A stretch of 64,000 nucleotides of DNA from NCBI RefSeq assembly GCF_003996965.1, contig NZ_QWDM01000002.1:372001-436000 (forward strand). The letters run 5' to 3'. A program made the position numbers and the translations under genes. The notes under the pieces are model-generated. The model ran no database searches. It saw only the letters and a list, made by a program, of their open reading frames with translations, and was not told the origin of the DNA. Every line of letters begins with the position of its first letter. Position 1 is the stretch's first letter. The stretch is from Flavobacterium cupreum (GTDB lineage: Bacteria > Bacteroidota > Bacteroidia > Flavobacteriales > Flavobacteriaceae). Below are positions 1 through 8,447 of this stretch, one piece after another.

Positions 1-238
1 TAATGCTGAATTCTCTGGGATCACCGACAGGTGTTGGTTCGTTAAGCAGCGTACCCGGTGCCAGCTGCAATAGCAGTGATTCCTGGCTTTTTAGTTTGTA
101 AATTAGCTCATTCGTTGTAAGGTTACAGGCGTCAGCAGTAACATCTTTAAAGTCTACGGTCTCAACAGTTATATCACCATCATCACATCCGTTTAATAAA
201 AGGGCTAATAACAGGAGGTATGCATATTTTCTCATCAT
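1..238 (-). CDS. N-terminal part of a small lipoprotein (cut by window edge)
   Basis: Reading leftward from the tandem ATG codons at 238 and 235 there is an open frame to the window edge. It starts MMRKYAYLLLLALLLNGCDD, a classic type II signal peptide: charged start, Leu-rich core and LLNGC lipobox, with the Cys at about residue 17. The mature part seen so far is polar and matches no family I recognise. It probably sits in the outer or inner membrane through a lipidated Cys. It diverges from the cysteine desulfurase gene; the 83-bp gap carries at least one promoter. The frame and lipobox are clear. The function is unknown. Confidence 0.75.
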   Translation of the reverse strand, partial: MMRKYAYLLLLALLLNGCDDGDITVETVDFKDVTADACNLTTNELIYKLKSQESLLLQLAPGTLLNEPTPVGDPREFSI

Positions 239-308
239 GATTTTATTTGGGTCAAAAATAGTGAAAAATTTGGCAATTGATATTTAAGAATTCACAATTG
301 ATATTTCA

Positions 309-316
309 TAACTTTG
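309..316 (+). promoter_or_regulatory. Putative -7 element of the cysteine desulfurase gene
   Basis: TAACTTTG matches the Bacteroidota -7 consensus TAnnTTTG and ends only 5 nt before the chosen ATG at 322, so the transcript would be nearly leaderless. No TTG is seen at the expected 17-19 bp spacing. Confidence 0.45.
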
Positions 317-321
317 CCGTA

Positions 322-1446
322 ATGAAAAAAGTATATCTCGATAACGCCTCTACTACTGCAATGCGTCCTGAAGTGATTCAGGAAATTACGAAAGTGATGA
401 CTGAGGATTTTGGTAATCCTTCTTCTACCCATAGTTTTGGCCGAAACGGGAAGACTATTCTGGAACTTTCCAGAAAAAGTATTGCGAAACAATTAAACTG
501 CACAGCGCAGGAAATTATTTTTACTTCCGGTGGAACAGAAGCTGATAACTGGATTCTTCGTTCAGCAGTAGAAGACCTGAAAACAGAACGCATTATTACG
601 GCTAAAACAGAACATCATGCTGTTTTGTATAGTGTCCTGGCTTTACAGTCCGATTATAATATTCAGGTAGATTATGTGAATATACACCCTGACGGATCCA
701 TTGATCTGACGCATCTCTCGAATTTGCTGGCCCAGGAGAAAAAAACAATTGTGAGTTTGATGCATGTCAATAACGAAACCGGTACGATTCTCGATCTGGA
801 CCGGGTAGCCGTTATTTGCAGGCAATATAACGCCTTGTTTCACTCTGATACGGTACAGTCTGTAGGGAAAACAGAAATTGACCTGCAAAAGACCTCCGTT
901 GACTTTATTGTGGCCAGTGCACATAAGTTTCATGGGCCAAAAGGTGTGGGTTTTGCTTTTATTAGAAAAAATACAGGTTTACAGCCTTTGCTATTTGGTG
1001 GAGAACAGGAAAAAGGACTTCGTGCAGGGACGGAAGCCGTACATCAGATTGCCGGAATGGCAAAAGCGCTGTCGCTTTCCTACGAAAATCTGGATGAGGA
1101 AAGAAACTACATTTCGGATTTGAAAACCTATCTTATTGATCAGCTTGGAATTCATCTTCCGGGTTTTAGAATCAATGGTAAAAAAGAGGACTTTTATAAT
1201 ATCATCAATATCATTCTTCCTTTTTCTTCGGATAAAACTTCAATGCTTTTGTTTAGCCTGGATATGAAAGGAATCGCGGTCTCCAGAGGAAGCGCCTGTC
1301 AGTCCGGAAGCATAAAACCTTCGCATGTTCTAAAAGAAATGCTTTCTGAGGAAGATTTAAAATTACCGAATCTTCGAATTTCATTCAGTCATTACAACAC
1401 CAAAGAAGACATTGACTGGCTTGTGGAAAGTTTGAAAATGGTTTAA
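322..1446 (+). CDS. Cysteine desulfurase (NifS/IscS family)
   Basis: A PLP enzyme that removes sulfur from cysteine as a protein-bound persulfide for Fe-S clusters and tRNA thiolation. The 374-residue protein starts MKKVYLDNAS, the normal family N-terminus. Visible motifs are the PLP-stacking His pair near residue 99 (KTEHH), NNETGT near 151, HSDTVQ near 175, the Schiff-base Lys202 in SAHKFHGPKG, and the sulfur-accepting Cys326 in SRGSACQSG. The open frame extends 15 codons upstream, but that extension has no family similarity and covers the promoter, so the ATG at 322 was chosen. It stands alone, with no iscU or suf genes nearby, so it may serve tRNA thiolation or a general role. The family is secure; the exact IscS or NifS subtype is not. 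Confidence 0.92.
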   Translation: MKKVYLDNASTTAMRPEVIQEITKVMTEDFGNPSSTHSFGRNGKTILELSRKSIAKQLNCTAQEIIFTSGGTEADNWILRSAVEDLKTERIITAKTEHHAVLYSVLALQSDYNIQVDYVNIHPDGSIDLTHLSNLLAQEKKTIVSLMHVNNETGTILDLDRVAVICRQYNALFHSDTVQSVGKTEIDLQKTSVDFIVASAHKFHGPKGVGFAFIRKNTGLQPLLFGGEQEKGLRAGTEAVHQIAGMAKALSLSYENLDEERNYISDLKTYLIDQLGIHLPGFRINGKKEDFYNIINIILPFSSDKTSMLLFSLDMKGIAVSRGSACQSGSIKPSHVLKEMLSEEDLKLPNLRISFSHYNTKEDIDWLVESLKMV

Positions 1447-1450
1447 TTTT

Positions 1451-1642
1451 TAAGGTTCAAAGGTTCAGAGTGGCAAAGGTGCTGAAGTTAAAATTCCAAT
1501 TTATGGAAATTCCAAATTCCAAAGGATTAAACCTGAAACTTGAAACTTGAAACAAATTCCAATTATGAAAATTCCAAATCCCAATGGGTTAACTTGAAAC
1601 CTGAAACCTGAAACTTGAAACCTGAAACCTGAAACCTGAAAC
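1451..1642 (+). repeat. 3' intergenic repeat cluster
   Basis: The gap between two convergent genes is filled with short degenerate repeats. It begins with an AAGGTTCAAAGGTTCAGAG block (1451-1487), continues with ATTCCAAATTCCAA-like units (about 1494-1600), and ends with AACCTGAAAC/AACTTGAAAC units (about 1529-1642). The same families recur at 15960-16050, 40936-40977, 43308-43448, 49730-49754 and 57862-57910. Confidence 0.7.
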
Positions 1643-1655
1643 AAAAAAAACTAAC

Positions 1656-2228
1656 TTACTTCCGAATCACCTTCACCTGCGAATCATTCGTTAATTTGAT
1701 GATGGTCGATGGTTTTCCGGCAACTTTATCCTGGTTTAATTTTACAACATAATCCACACCTTTTACAATTTCGGGATTGATATCCTTGAAAGCAATTGGA
1801 GTGGGCTGGCCGGAAATATTGGCTGAAGTAGAAACCAGCGGTTTTTTCATTCGTTCCAGTAATTTGAAGCAAAAAGGTTCTTTTACCAAACGTATGCCAA
1901 GCGAATTATCGGCTGCAATGATATTTGGTGCCACATTTCTGGGTTCGTCTAAAATTAATGTAGTAGGTTTTTCGGATAAATCCAACAACTGCCAGGCGAC
2001 TTCAGGAATATTTTTAAAGACGTTGTACATCATTTTTTCACCGTTCATCAATACAATCATGCTTTGCGTTTCCGCACGTTGTTTGAGTTTGTATATTTTG
2101 GCAACTGCTTCCGGGTTTGTAGCATCACAGCCAATTCCCCAAACGGTATCTGTAGGGTAAAGAATGATTCCGCCTTCTTTAATCACTTCGTAAGCGTTGA
2201 TGATTTCCTGATTGATATCCTGACTCAT
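1656..2228 (-). CDS. L-threonylcarbamoyladenylate synthase (Sua5/YciO/YrdC family)
   Basis: Makes threonylcarbamoyl-AMP from threonine, bicarbonate and ATP for the t6A37 modification of ANN-decoding tRNAs. The 190-residue protein has the YrdC fold signature: GGIILYPTDTVWGIGCDA at residues 19-36, the K/R ligands in YKLKQRAETQS, and STSANISGQPTP near residue 135. The length fits the single-domain YrdC type and lacks the extra Sua5 C-terminal domain. It is convergent with the cysteine desulfurase gene across a repeat-filled gap, and 45 bp separate its start from the end of the aminotransferase gene, which runs the same way. The YciO subgroup cannot be fully excluded by eye. Confidence 0.88.
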   Translation of the reverse strand: MSQDINQEIINAYEVIKEGGIILYPTDTVWGIGCDATNPEAVAKIYKLKQRAETQSMIVLMNGEKMMYNVFKNIPEVAWQLLDLSEKPTTLILDEPRNVAPNIIAADNSLGIRLVKEPFCFKLLERMKKPLVSTSANISGQPTPIAFKDINPEIVKGVDYVVKLNQDKVAGKPSTIIKLTNDSQVKVIRK

Positions 2229-2273
2229 AATAGAAGAATTTTATTTTAAAACAACCTAATGTTTTTTTACTTT

Positions 2274-3350
2274 TTAAGAGGTTATTGTATTGATAATGGC
2301 AGTAATTTTTTCTAAATCAAGGGTAGGAAGGCCAACATATAAGGGCAGGCACATTACTCTTGAAGCGATAGATTCCGATACGGGCATTTCAGCACCATTG
2401 GTGTAAGGTATCGTGTTTAAAGAAGGATAAAAATAACGTCTTGGCTGTATGTTTTCCTTTGCCAGTGCTTCCTGAACTTCCAGTAAAATCGCTTCAGATT
2501 CAAAAATTACCGGGTAATAGCTATAATTCCATTCGGTATTTTCCCTGATTTTTATGTTTTTAAGGTTTTTGAAATTCAGATTGGCATTGTAAAAATCAGT
2601 TACCTTTTTTCTTTCGGCAATAATATGTTCCATATAAGGAAAAAGCGCCAGTCCCATAGCTGACTGCAGTTCTGAGATTTTAGCATTGATGCCAAGTCCG
2701 TGAAATGCCAGAGGGCCGTTATGTCCGAAATTATGACTGTAAAATAAAGTATGTTGTGTTTCTTCATCTTTGCAGAACATAGCACCGCCTTCTCCGGTAT
2801 GAAACAATTTGGTAGCGTGAAAACTGCAGGTGCTTACATCCCCAAATTGAAATATCGATTCGTTATTATAAGTTACCCCAAAACAATGTGCGGCATCATA
2901 AATCACTTTCAGATTGTGTTTTTCGGCGATAGCGGCGATCGCTTCGATAGCACATGGATTTCCAAAAACGTGAGTCGCCAGAATTGCCGTTGTTTTGGAA
3001 GTAATGGCCGCTTCGATTTTGGTTTCGTCTATCGTTAGGTATTCCGGATTTATATCAACAAAAACGGGAGTGCAATTTTCCCATACAATGGCAGCCGAAG
3101 TAGCCACATACGAAAACGGAGTTGTGATGATTTCTCCTCCTTTTCCAAAAAGCTTTAAGGCAATTTGTAAAGGTATCGTACCGTTATTAGTAATAGTAAT
3201 ATGAGGAACATTCAGATAATTTTTAAGTTTATCTTCCAATTCTATTGTCAGTTCACCGCGATTTGTGAGCCAAACTTTATCCCACGCCCGTTTTACATAA
3301 GAATTGTATTCTTCCTGCGGAGGTAGAAAAGTTTTGGTTACTGGAATCAT
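2274..3350 (-). CDS. DegT/DnrJ/EryC1 sugar aminotransferase (VioA-like)
   Basis: A PLP-dependent aminotransferase of the family that turns nucleotide-linked 4-keto or 3-keto sugars into amino sugars. The 358-residue protein starts IPVTKTFLPP, typical of enzymes making dTDP-4-amino-4,6-dideoxyglucose. The PLP-binding YDAAHCFG (Asp152) and the Schiff-base Lys181 in SFHATKLFHTGEGG are present. It diverges from the ACP/KASIII operon across a 256-bp shared promoter region. A NeuD-type acyltransferase at the far end of that operon is the usual partner of VioA-like enzymes. I infer it makes the 4-amino sugar that the operon then acylates. The exact nucleotide sugar is not readable from sequence. Confidence 0.87.
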   Translation of the reverse strand: MIPVTKTFLPPQEEYNSYVKRAWDKVWLTNRGELTIELEDKLKNYLNVPHITITNNGTIPLQIALKLFGKGGEIITTPFSYVATSAAIVWENCTPVFVDINPEYLTIDETKIEAAITSKTTAILATHVFGNPCAIEAIAAIAEKHNLKVIYDAAHCFGVTYNNESIFQFGDVSTCSFHATKLFHTGEGGAMFCKDEETQHTLFYSHNFGHNGPLAFHGLGINAKISELQSAMGLALFPYMEHIIAERKKVTDFYNANLNFKNLKNIKIRENTEWNYSYYPVIFESEAILLEVQEALAKENIQPRRYFYPSLNTIPYTNGAEMPVSESIASRVMCLPLYVGLPTLDLEKITAIINTITS

Positions 3351-3400
3351 TTAATTATGTATTTAGTAAGTTTAATTAACCTTTAAGGGTAAACTATTGT

Positions 3401-3408
3401 TATATTTG
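3401..3408 (+). promoter_or_regulatory. Putative -7 element of the ACP operon
   Basis: TATATTTG matches TAnnTTTG. It would give a leader of roughly 190 nt ahead of the ACP start at 3607. That leader holds a perfect 7-bp hairpin with a TTTA loop at 3430-3447. The ATG inside the hairpin opens a ten-codon frame ending at 3462. No clear -33 TTG is visible. Confidence 0.4.
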
Positions 3409-3606
3409 CGGGGTAAAAATAACAAAAGAATGCTGATTTATCAGCATAAGCGGGAATTATAAAAAACAGAAGCATTATCTGGCAGGCCTGACGCTTTGAA
3501 AAACAAGTTTTTAGGAATGGTTTTCGCGGGATAAATAAATAACTTCCCTTTTGGGTTTTTATAAAAATCGGAAATAGAATAAAAACAAAATAAATTTAGG
3601 ACTACT

Positions 3607-3837
3607 ATGGAAATCAACACTTTTTTGCAAAATTTTGCAGATCTTTTAGATGATACGGATGCAACATTAATTAAACAAGAAACTGTTTTCAGAGATCTGG
3701 AAGAATGGGATTCGCTGACCGCTTTGTCACTGATCGCTATGGCTGATGAAGAATATTCAGTAAAACTGACCGGAGATGATATTAAATCTTCCAATTCATT
3801 AAACGACATCTTCGAAATAATAAAAAATAAAGGGTAA
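3607..3837 (+). CDS. Acyl carrier protein, pathway-dedicated
   Basis: A 76-residue acidic four-helix carrier protein. Ser36, in EEWDSLTAL, is the phosphopantetheine attachment site; the WDSL motif replaces the DSLD of fatty-acid AcpP. This marks it as a specialised carrier like those in polyketide-like and surface-sugar acyl pathways. It is the first gene of a six-gene operon with two KASIII enzymes and an SDR, and ends 5 nt before the next start. I infer it holds the growing short acyl chain until an N-acyltransferase takes it. Confidence 0.9.
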   Translation: MEINTFLQNFADLLDDTDATLIKQETVFRDLEEWDSLTALSLIAMADEEYSVKLTGDDIKSSNSLNDIFEIIKNKG

Positions 3838-3842
3838 TTGAA

Positions 3843-4898
3843 ATGGCTACTTTTTCAGTAAATAATATTGCAATAAAAGGTATATCGTGTTGCGTTCCAA
3901 AAAATCTGGAGCGCAATATTGATTTAGATATATTGACAGAGGAAGAAATTCAGAGATTTATTGATGCAACCGGAGTGGAAGAAAGACGTATTGCAACCAA
4001 AGAAATCTGTACTTCTGATTTGTGCGCTGAAGCTGCTGAAAAATTAATCAAAGACCTGAACTGGCAAAAAGACGAAATAGAAATCCTGGTTTTTGTTTCG
4101 CAGACGGCCGATTATATTTTACCCGTTTCTGCGGCCATACTTCAGGACAGATTGGGATTGTCGACCAACTGTATCGCTTTTGATGTTCCTCTGGGATGTT
4201 CCGGATATGTGTACGGAATGTCAATCATAGCGGGTATGATGAAAGCAACCGGTTTAAAAAAAGGCTTGCTTCTGGCCGGAGATACGAGCAGTAAACTGCT
4301 TTCTAAATCAGATAAAAGCACTGTTCCGCTTTTTGGAGACGGAGGAAGTGCCACAGCATTTGAATTTGATGAAAATGCATCAGATTTACTTTTTGACTTA
4401 GGAACTGATGGTTCGGGCTACAAAACCATAATTGTAAACGACGGCGGATCCAGAAACAGAATTAATTCGGATTCACTAACCTATCATACAATTTCACCCG
4501 GAATCGAAAGAAACGCCTGCCAGCTGATCCTGGACGGAATGGACGTTTTTAGCTTCGGAATATCACAAGCCCCGAAAACGGTCAACAAACTGATTGAAAA
4601 GTTTGAGATCGATAAGGAAGCAATTGATCATTTTGTTTTTCATCAGGCCAATTTAATGATGAATAAAATGATCGTTAAAAAATTAAAATTACCGGTCGAA
4701 AAAGTGCCATATTCACTAAAAGAATTCGGAAACACGTCTTCTACAACCATTCCGTTGACCATCGTAACAGCTTTACAAGACAAGCTGAATAACGCAGATC
4801 AGGATTTAATCCTTTGCGGATTCGGAGTAGGTTTATCCTGGGGAACAGCAAAAATAACACTGAACAATGCTGTAATTTCAGATTTAATTGAACTATGA
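3843..4898 (+). CDS. 3-oxoacyl-ACP synthase III family protein (KASIII, first copy)
   Basis: A thiolase-fold condensing enzyme of 351 residues. The FabH-type triad is intact: Cys119 in PLGCSGYVYG, His267 in FVFHQAN and Asn297 in EFGNTSSTT. Such enzymes start chains from acyl-CoA plus malonyl-ACP. Two different KASIII enzymes in one operon with an ACP and an SDR, but with no FabF, dehydratase or enoyl reductase, suggest stepwise building of a short hydroxylated acyl group rather than housekeeping fatty acids. Its last codons overlap the next start (ATGA), a sign of translational coupling. The substrate is inferred. Confidence 0.88.
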   Translation: MATFSVNNIAIKGISCCVPKNLERNIDLDILTEEEIQRFIDATGVEERRIATKEICTSDLCAEAAEKLIKDLNWQKDEIEILVFVSQTADYILPVSAAILQDRLGLSTNCIAFDVPLGCSGYVYGMSIIAGMMKATGLKKGLLLAGDTSSKLLSKSDKSTVPLFGDGGSATAFEFDENASDLLFDLGTDGSGYKTIIVNDGGSRNRINSDSLTYHTISPGIERNACQLILDGMDVFSFGISQAPKTVNKLIEKFEIDKEAIDHFVFHQANLMMNKMIVKKLKLPVEKVPYSLKEFGNTSSTTIPLTIVTALQDKLNNADQDLILCGFGVGLSWGTAKITLNNAVISDLIEL

Positions 4899-5980
4899 TA
4901 AAAAATTTAAATTACATAGATGAAACCGTTTTTCTAAAAGAAAAATCTTTGTTTTTTAAGGAGTCCTGGATATTAGTTGCGCATAAGAATGAACTGGCAA
5001 ACAACAATGATTTTGTTACTTTAGAGTATTTTGGAAATAAGATATTTATCCAAAACTATAACGGTACCCTGAAATCTTTTCAGAATGTTTGTCTGCACCG
5101 GTTCAATACCATTCATGAGGAACCTTACGGAAACAGGGTTTCTTCCTGTTTATACCATAACTGGACTTATGGCAAAAAAGGAAATGTAATCGGATTGATG
5201 TGCCGAAATTCATTCGAAAAAGATAACATCAGCGCATTAAGGCTAAAAGAATATGAAATTGATTATTGCGGCGATTTTGTTTTCATAAAATTAAACGATC
5301 AGCTCGACAGAAGTTTAAACGATTATTTAGGAAACGTATTTGCTTCGTTAGCAGAAATCAGTCGGCATTTTGGTGCCAAAACCATTGATTATACGATTGA
5401 ACATAAAGTCAACTGGAAACTTTTGGTAGAAAATGTTCTGGAATGTTACCATTGTACTTCGGTTCATGAAAATTCATTTGCAAAAATGGGATTTGGATCA
5501 GTAGCTCCGGAAAAGTTTGATTTTTTCGAAGCGCACAGCTGGTGTGAATTTCCAAAAGGAGATGATGTAAAGCCAAATAAAATCATCGAAAAATCATTAG
5601 CCGACAGAACTTTCAAAACGCAGGGCTATCTGCATTTTTACAGTTATCCCAATGCCTTTATAAGTTCGGTAGAAGGAAAAGGATTTTATTTCGGATTTAT
5701 GTTTCCGGAATCACCTTCAAAAACCAATTTAAGAGTTCGTTATTTCGCTCCTAAATTCGAAAAAGAACTAAGCGAATCGCAACAGAATATTATTGACTTC
5801 ATTAACAACAGTTCCAACGAATCACTGGATTTGGTTTTGAATGAAGACAAAAAGATAGTCGAAAATATTCAGACCAATCTGGAGCATTTTAAAGACAGTT
5901 CGCCGATATTCGGTGATGAAGAGTTCAGGATTTTAAAATTCTACGACTATTTTAATAAAAAAGAATTAAACGATATATAA
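4895..5980 (+). CDS. Rieske non-heme iron oxygenase, alpha-subunit type
   Basis: A 361-residue aromatic-ring-hydroxylase-like oxygenase. The Rieske [2Fe-2S] ligands are Cys66/His68 and Cys85/His88 (CLH, then CLYH). The catalytic Fe(II) domain begins near residue 170 with NWKLLVENVLECYHCTSVH, giving His186 and His191 as metal ligands. No beta subunit, ferredoxin or reductase lies next to it, so electrons must come from elsewhere. Placement between a KASIII and an SDR, with start overlap on one side and stop/start overlap on the other, implies a role in the same pathway, perhaps hydroxylating the acyl chain or the sugar. That role is inference. Confidence 0.88.
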   Translation: MIKNLNYIDETVFLKEKSLFFKESWILVAHKNELANNNDFVTLEYFGNKIFIQNYNGTLKSFQNVCLHRFNTIHEEPYGNRVSSCLYHNWTYGKKGNVIGLMCRNSFEKDNISALRLKEYEIDYCGDFVFIKLNDQLDRSLNDYLGNVFASLAEISRHFGAKTIDYTIEHKVNWKLLVENVLECYHCTSVHENSFAKMGFGSVAPEKFDFFEAHSWCEFPKGDDVKPNKIIEKSLADRTFKTQGYLHFYSYPNAFISSVEGKGFYFGFMFPESPSKTNLRVRYFAPKFEKELSESQQNIIDFINNSSNESLDLVLNEDKKIVENIQTNLEHFKDSSPIFGDEEFRILKFYDYFNKKELNDI

Positions 5981-6723
5981 TGAATCCATTTGATTTATCA
6001 GGAAAAAAAATACTAGTAACGGGAGCTTCTTCGGGCATTGGTTACGAAACCTGTCTGGCCATTACAAGACAGGGAGGAACCTTTATAGCGATCGCCAGAC
6101 GCCGTGATTTTCTCGAAAAATTAATTGAAGAATGTGGAACTGAAAATAGTTTTATCGCTGCCGACTTATCTAAAATGGAAGACATTAAGGCTATTGTAGA
6201 AACGATTGAAAATATTGACGGAATTGTGCATTCGGCTGGAATTGTATCCTTAGCACCGGTGAAGTTCTACACAGAAGAATTAATGAACGAGATGAGATCG
6301 ATAAATTTTGACTCCGTTGTATATCTGGTAAACCTGATTTTCAAAAAGAAAAAAATAAACAAGGGAAGTTCCATTGTTTTGGTTTCGTCGATTGCAGGTT
6401 TGTTCGGAATGAAAGGAAACGGAATTTATGCCGCCGGAAAAGGGGCCTTAATTGCGATTTCAAAAGTTTGGGCAAGCGAGTTTGCCAACAGTAAAACACG
6501 TGTCAATTGTGTTTCGCCGGGAATGGTAAAAACAGAAATAACAGCAAGATCTATTGAAGATTTATCTTTGGAAGTCATTCAGCAGGATGAAAAAAAATAC
6601 CCTTTAGGATATGGTGACCCGGTTCAGGTGGCCAATCCGATTGTGTTTTTACTATCGGAAGCCAGCAGCTGGATCACGGGACAAAATATAGTTTTAGACG
6701 GAGGAAGAACTTCAACGATATAA
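5980..6723 (+). CDS. Short-chain dehydrogenase/reductase (FabG-like ketoreductase)
   Basis: A classical SDR of 247 residues. It has the NAD(P)-binding TGASSGIG at 14-21, the Arg-rich segment IARRRD near residue 38 (suggesting NADPH), and catalytic Ser137, Tyr150 and Lys154 (YAAGK). The C-terminal GQNIVLDGG is typical of FabG. In this operon it is the only candidate to reduce the 3-oxoacyl-ACP made by the two KASIII enzymes. The start codon shares a base with the previous stop (TAATG). Confidence 0.88.
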   Translation: MNPFDLSGKKILVTGASSGIGYETCLAITRQGGTFIAIARRRDFLEKLIEECGTENSFIAADLSKMEDIKAIVETIENIDGIVHSAGIVSLAPVKFYTEELMNEMRSINFDSVVYLVNLIFKKKKINKGSSIVLVSSIAGLFGMKGNGIYAAGKGALIAISKVWASEFANSKTRVNCVSPGMVKTEITARSIEDLSLEVIQQDEKKYPLGYGDPVQVANPIVFLLSEASSWITGQNIVLDGGRTSTI

Positions 6724-6730
6724 ATTTACA

Positions 6731-7741
6731 ATGAAAGCCAATATAAAAGCCATTTCGTATTATTTACCTGAATCAGTGCTGACAAATGATCTGATAAATC
6801 AGGAATTTCCGGAATGGGGTATTGAAAAGATCAGTGCAAAAACCGGAATCAATGCCCGGCATATCAGTGCCAAAGATGAGTTTTCATCCGACATGGCAGT
6901 TAAGGCGGCCGAAAAATTATTCGCTGAACATAACATCGACAAATCAGAAATTGATTTTTTATTGTTTTGCACGCAGAGCCCTGATTATTTTTTGCCCACT
7001 ACGGCTTGTATCATTCAGGAAAAATTAGGCCTTGAAACCACCATTGGTGCGCTGGATTTTAATTTAGGATGCTCCGGTTTTGTCTATGGTTTAAGTCTGG
7101 CCAAAGGACTGATCGCCGGAGAAATGGCAAAAAATGTATTGCTGATCACTTCAGAAACGTACTCAAAATTTATTCATCCCAAAGACAAAAGCAATAAAAC
7201 TATTTTTGGCGACGCCGCCGCTGCAACTTTGATTAGCAGTGAAAAAGGATTTTGTACGCTGGGTAATTTTGTTTTCGGAACAGACGGGAAAGGGGCTGAA
7301 AACCTGATTGTAAAACAGGGCGGAATGCGTTTTCCGGTTTCCGATAAAAATGAAGATATAGTGGATGAATTTGGAAATGTCCGAAATGATAAAAACCTGT
7401 TTATGAACGGAACCGAAATCTTCAATTTCACCGGAGAATTTGTTCCACAGCTGACAGAAGCCATTTTAGAAAAGTCAAATTTAGCCAAAGAAGATATTGA
7501 CTTATTTGTTTTTCACCAGGCGAATAAATACATGCTGAACCATTTAAGGAAAAAAATAAAAATCCCCGAAGAGAAATTCTTTATCGCTATGGAAGAATGC
7601 GGAAATACGGTTTCCTCCACCATTCCGATAGCCTTATATGAAGCGCAGAAACAAGGAAAAGTAAATAACTGCAAAAATGTAATACTGGCAGGATTTGGTG
7701 TCGGATATTCCTGGGCGGCCTGTAATTTAATAGTGGAATAA
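6731..7741 (+). CDS. 3-oxoacyl-ACP synthase III family protein (KASIII, second copy)
   Basis: A second, diverged KASIII of 336 residues with an intact triad: Cys114 in NLGCSGFVYG, His262 in FHQAN and Asn292 in ECGNTVSST. Overall similarity to the first copy is modest, with many insertions and deletions, so this is not a recent duplication. Two distinct condensing enzymes fit two successive extensions or two different primers. The start follows the SDR stop by 7 nt, and the stop overlaps the next start (TAATG). Confidence 0.88.
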   Translation: MKANIKAISYYLPESVLTNDLINQEFPEWGIEKISAKTGINARHISAKDEFSSDMAVKAAEKLFAEHNIDKSEIDFLLFCTQSPDYFLPTTACIIQEKLGLETTIGALDFNLGCSGFVYGLSLAKGLIAGEMAKNVLLITSETYSKFIHPKDKSNKTIFGDAAAATLISSEKGFCTLGNFVFGTDGKGAENLIVKQGGMRFPVSDKNEDIVDEFGNVRNDKNLFMNGTEIFNFTGEFVPQLTEAILEKSNLAKEDIDLFVFHQANKYMLNHLRKKIKIPEEKFFIAMEECGNTVSSTIPIALYEAQKQGKVNNCKNVILAGFGVGYSWAACNLIVE

Positions 7742-8376
7742 TGAAGAATTTAATCATAATAGGAGCAAGAGGTTTCGGACGTGAGGTATATGATCTGGCC
7801 ATTCAATGTGCCGGATTCAATATAGAATACGTGGTTAAGGGTTTTTTGGATGATAAAGCAGATGCTTTGGCAGGTTTCGAAAATTATCCTGAAATTATTG
7901 GATCAGTGGAAGATTATGAAATTGTAGAAAATGACGTTTTTGTTTGCGCCTTAGGCAGTATCAAATGGAAGAAACATTATACAGAACTAATCCTGAATAA
8001 AGGAGCCCAGTTTATCAATTTAATTCATCCCTCAACAACTCTCAACACCAATGCTGTCGTGGGTGTCGGCCTGATTGTTTTTATGAATTCGAATATCAGT
8101 AACGATTGCACCATTGGCGATTTTGTGACTATACAGGGGTATGTAGGTTTGGGACACGATACAAGGATCGATAAATGGTCGCATTTAAGCGCTTATAGCT
8201 TTACAGGAGGTTTCGTAGTATTGGAAGAGGAAGTACTCCTAAATACCAGAGCTACTGTTTTACCGCACGTAATTGTTCGAAAAGGCGCTACAGTCGGAGC
8301 ATCAAGCCTGGTCATTAAAAATGTAAAAGAAGGCATTACTGTTTTTGGAGTTCCTGCTAAAAAACTGGACTTTTAA
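7741..8376 (+). CDS. NeuD/PglD-family sugar O- or N-acyltransferase
   Basis: A 211-residue left-handed beta-helix acyltransferase. The N-terminal Rossmann-like sugar-binding part starts MKNLIIIGARGFGREVYDLA. The hexapeptide repeats run from about residue 95 to the end (GVGLIVF, NDCTIGD, and similar) and close with FGVPAKKL. Relatives include VioB and PglD, which acetylate 4-amino sugars made by DegT enzymes. Here, at the end of an ACP/KASIII operon, it may transfer the acyl chain built on the ACP. The acyl donor is inferred, not shown. It is convergent with the next gene across a hairpin. Confidence 0.87.
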   Translation: MKNLIIIGARGFGREVYDLAIQCAGFNIEYVVKGFLDDKADALAGFENYPEIIGSVEDYEIVENDVFVCALGSIKWKKHYTELILNKGAQFINLIHPSTTLNTNAVVGVGLIVFMNSNISNDCTIGDFVTIQGYVGLGHDTRIDKWSHLSAYSFTGGFVVLEEEVLLNTRATVLPHVIVRKGATVGASSLVIKNVKEGITVFGVPAKKLDF

Positions 8377-8418
8377 GTTTTTTTGTAAATGTGAAATGTA
8401 AAAGTACGACTATAATAT

Positions 8419-8447
8419 AAAGGGTCTGTTATTGCAACAGAGCCTTT
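8419..8447. terminator. Bidirectional hairpin terminator
   Basis: Arms of 12 bp with one mismatch and a 5-nt loop (AAAGGGTCTGTT / AACAGAGCCTTT). It lies between convergent genes, and its left arm overlaps the stop codon of the glycosyltransferase gene at 8429. Confidence 0.6.

Noticed and set aside
277-321. Upstream start of the cysteine desulfurase
   Set aside because: The extra 15 residues have no counterpart in the family, and the stretch contains the -7 promoter element.
3441-3809. A 122-codon minus-strand frame across the ACP leader and gene
   Set aside because: It is a shadow of the ACP coding strand and of the leader; the ACP frame has a clear family and motif.
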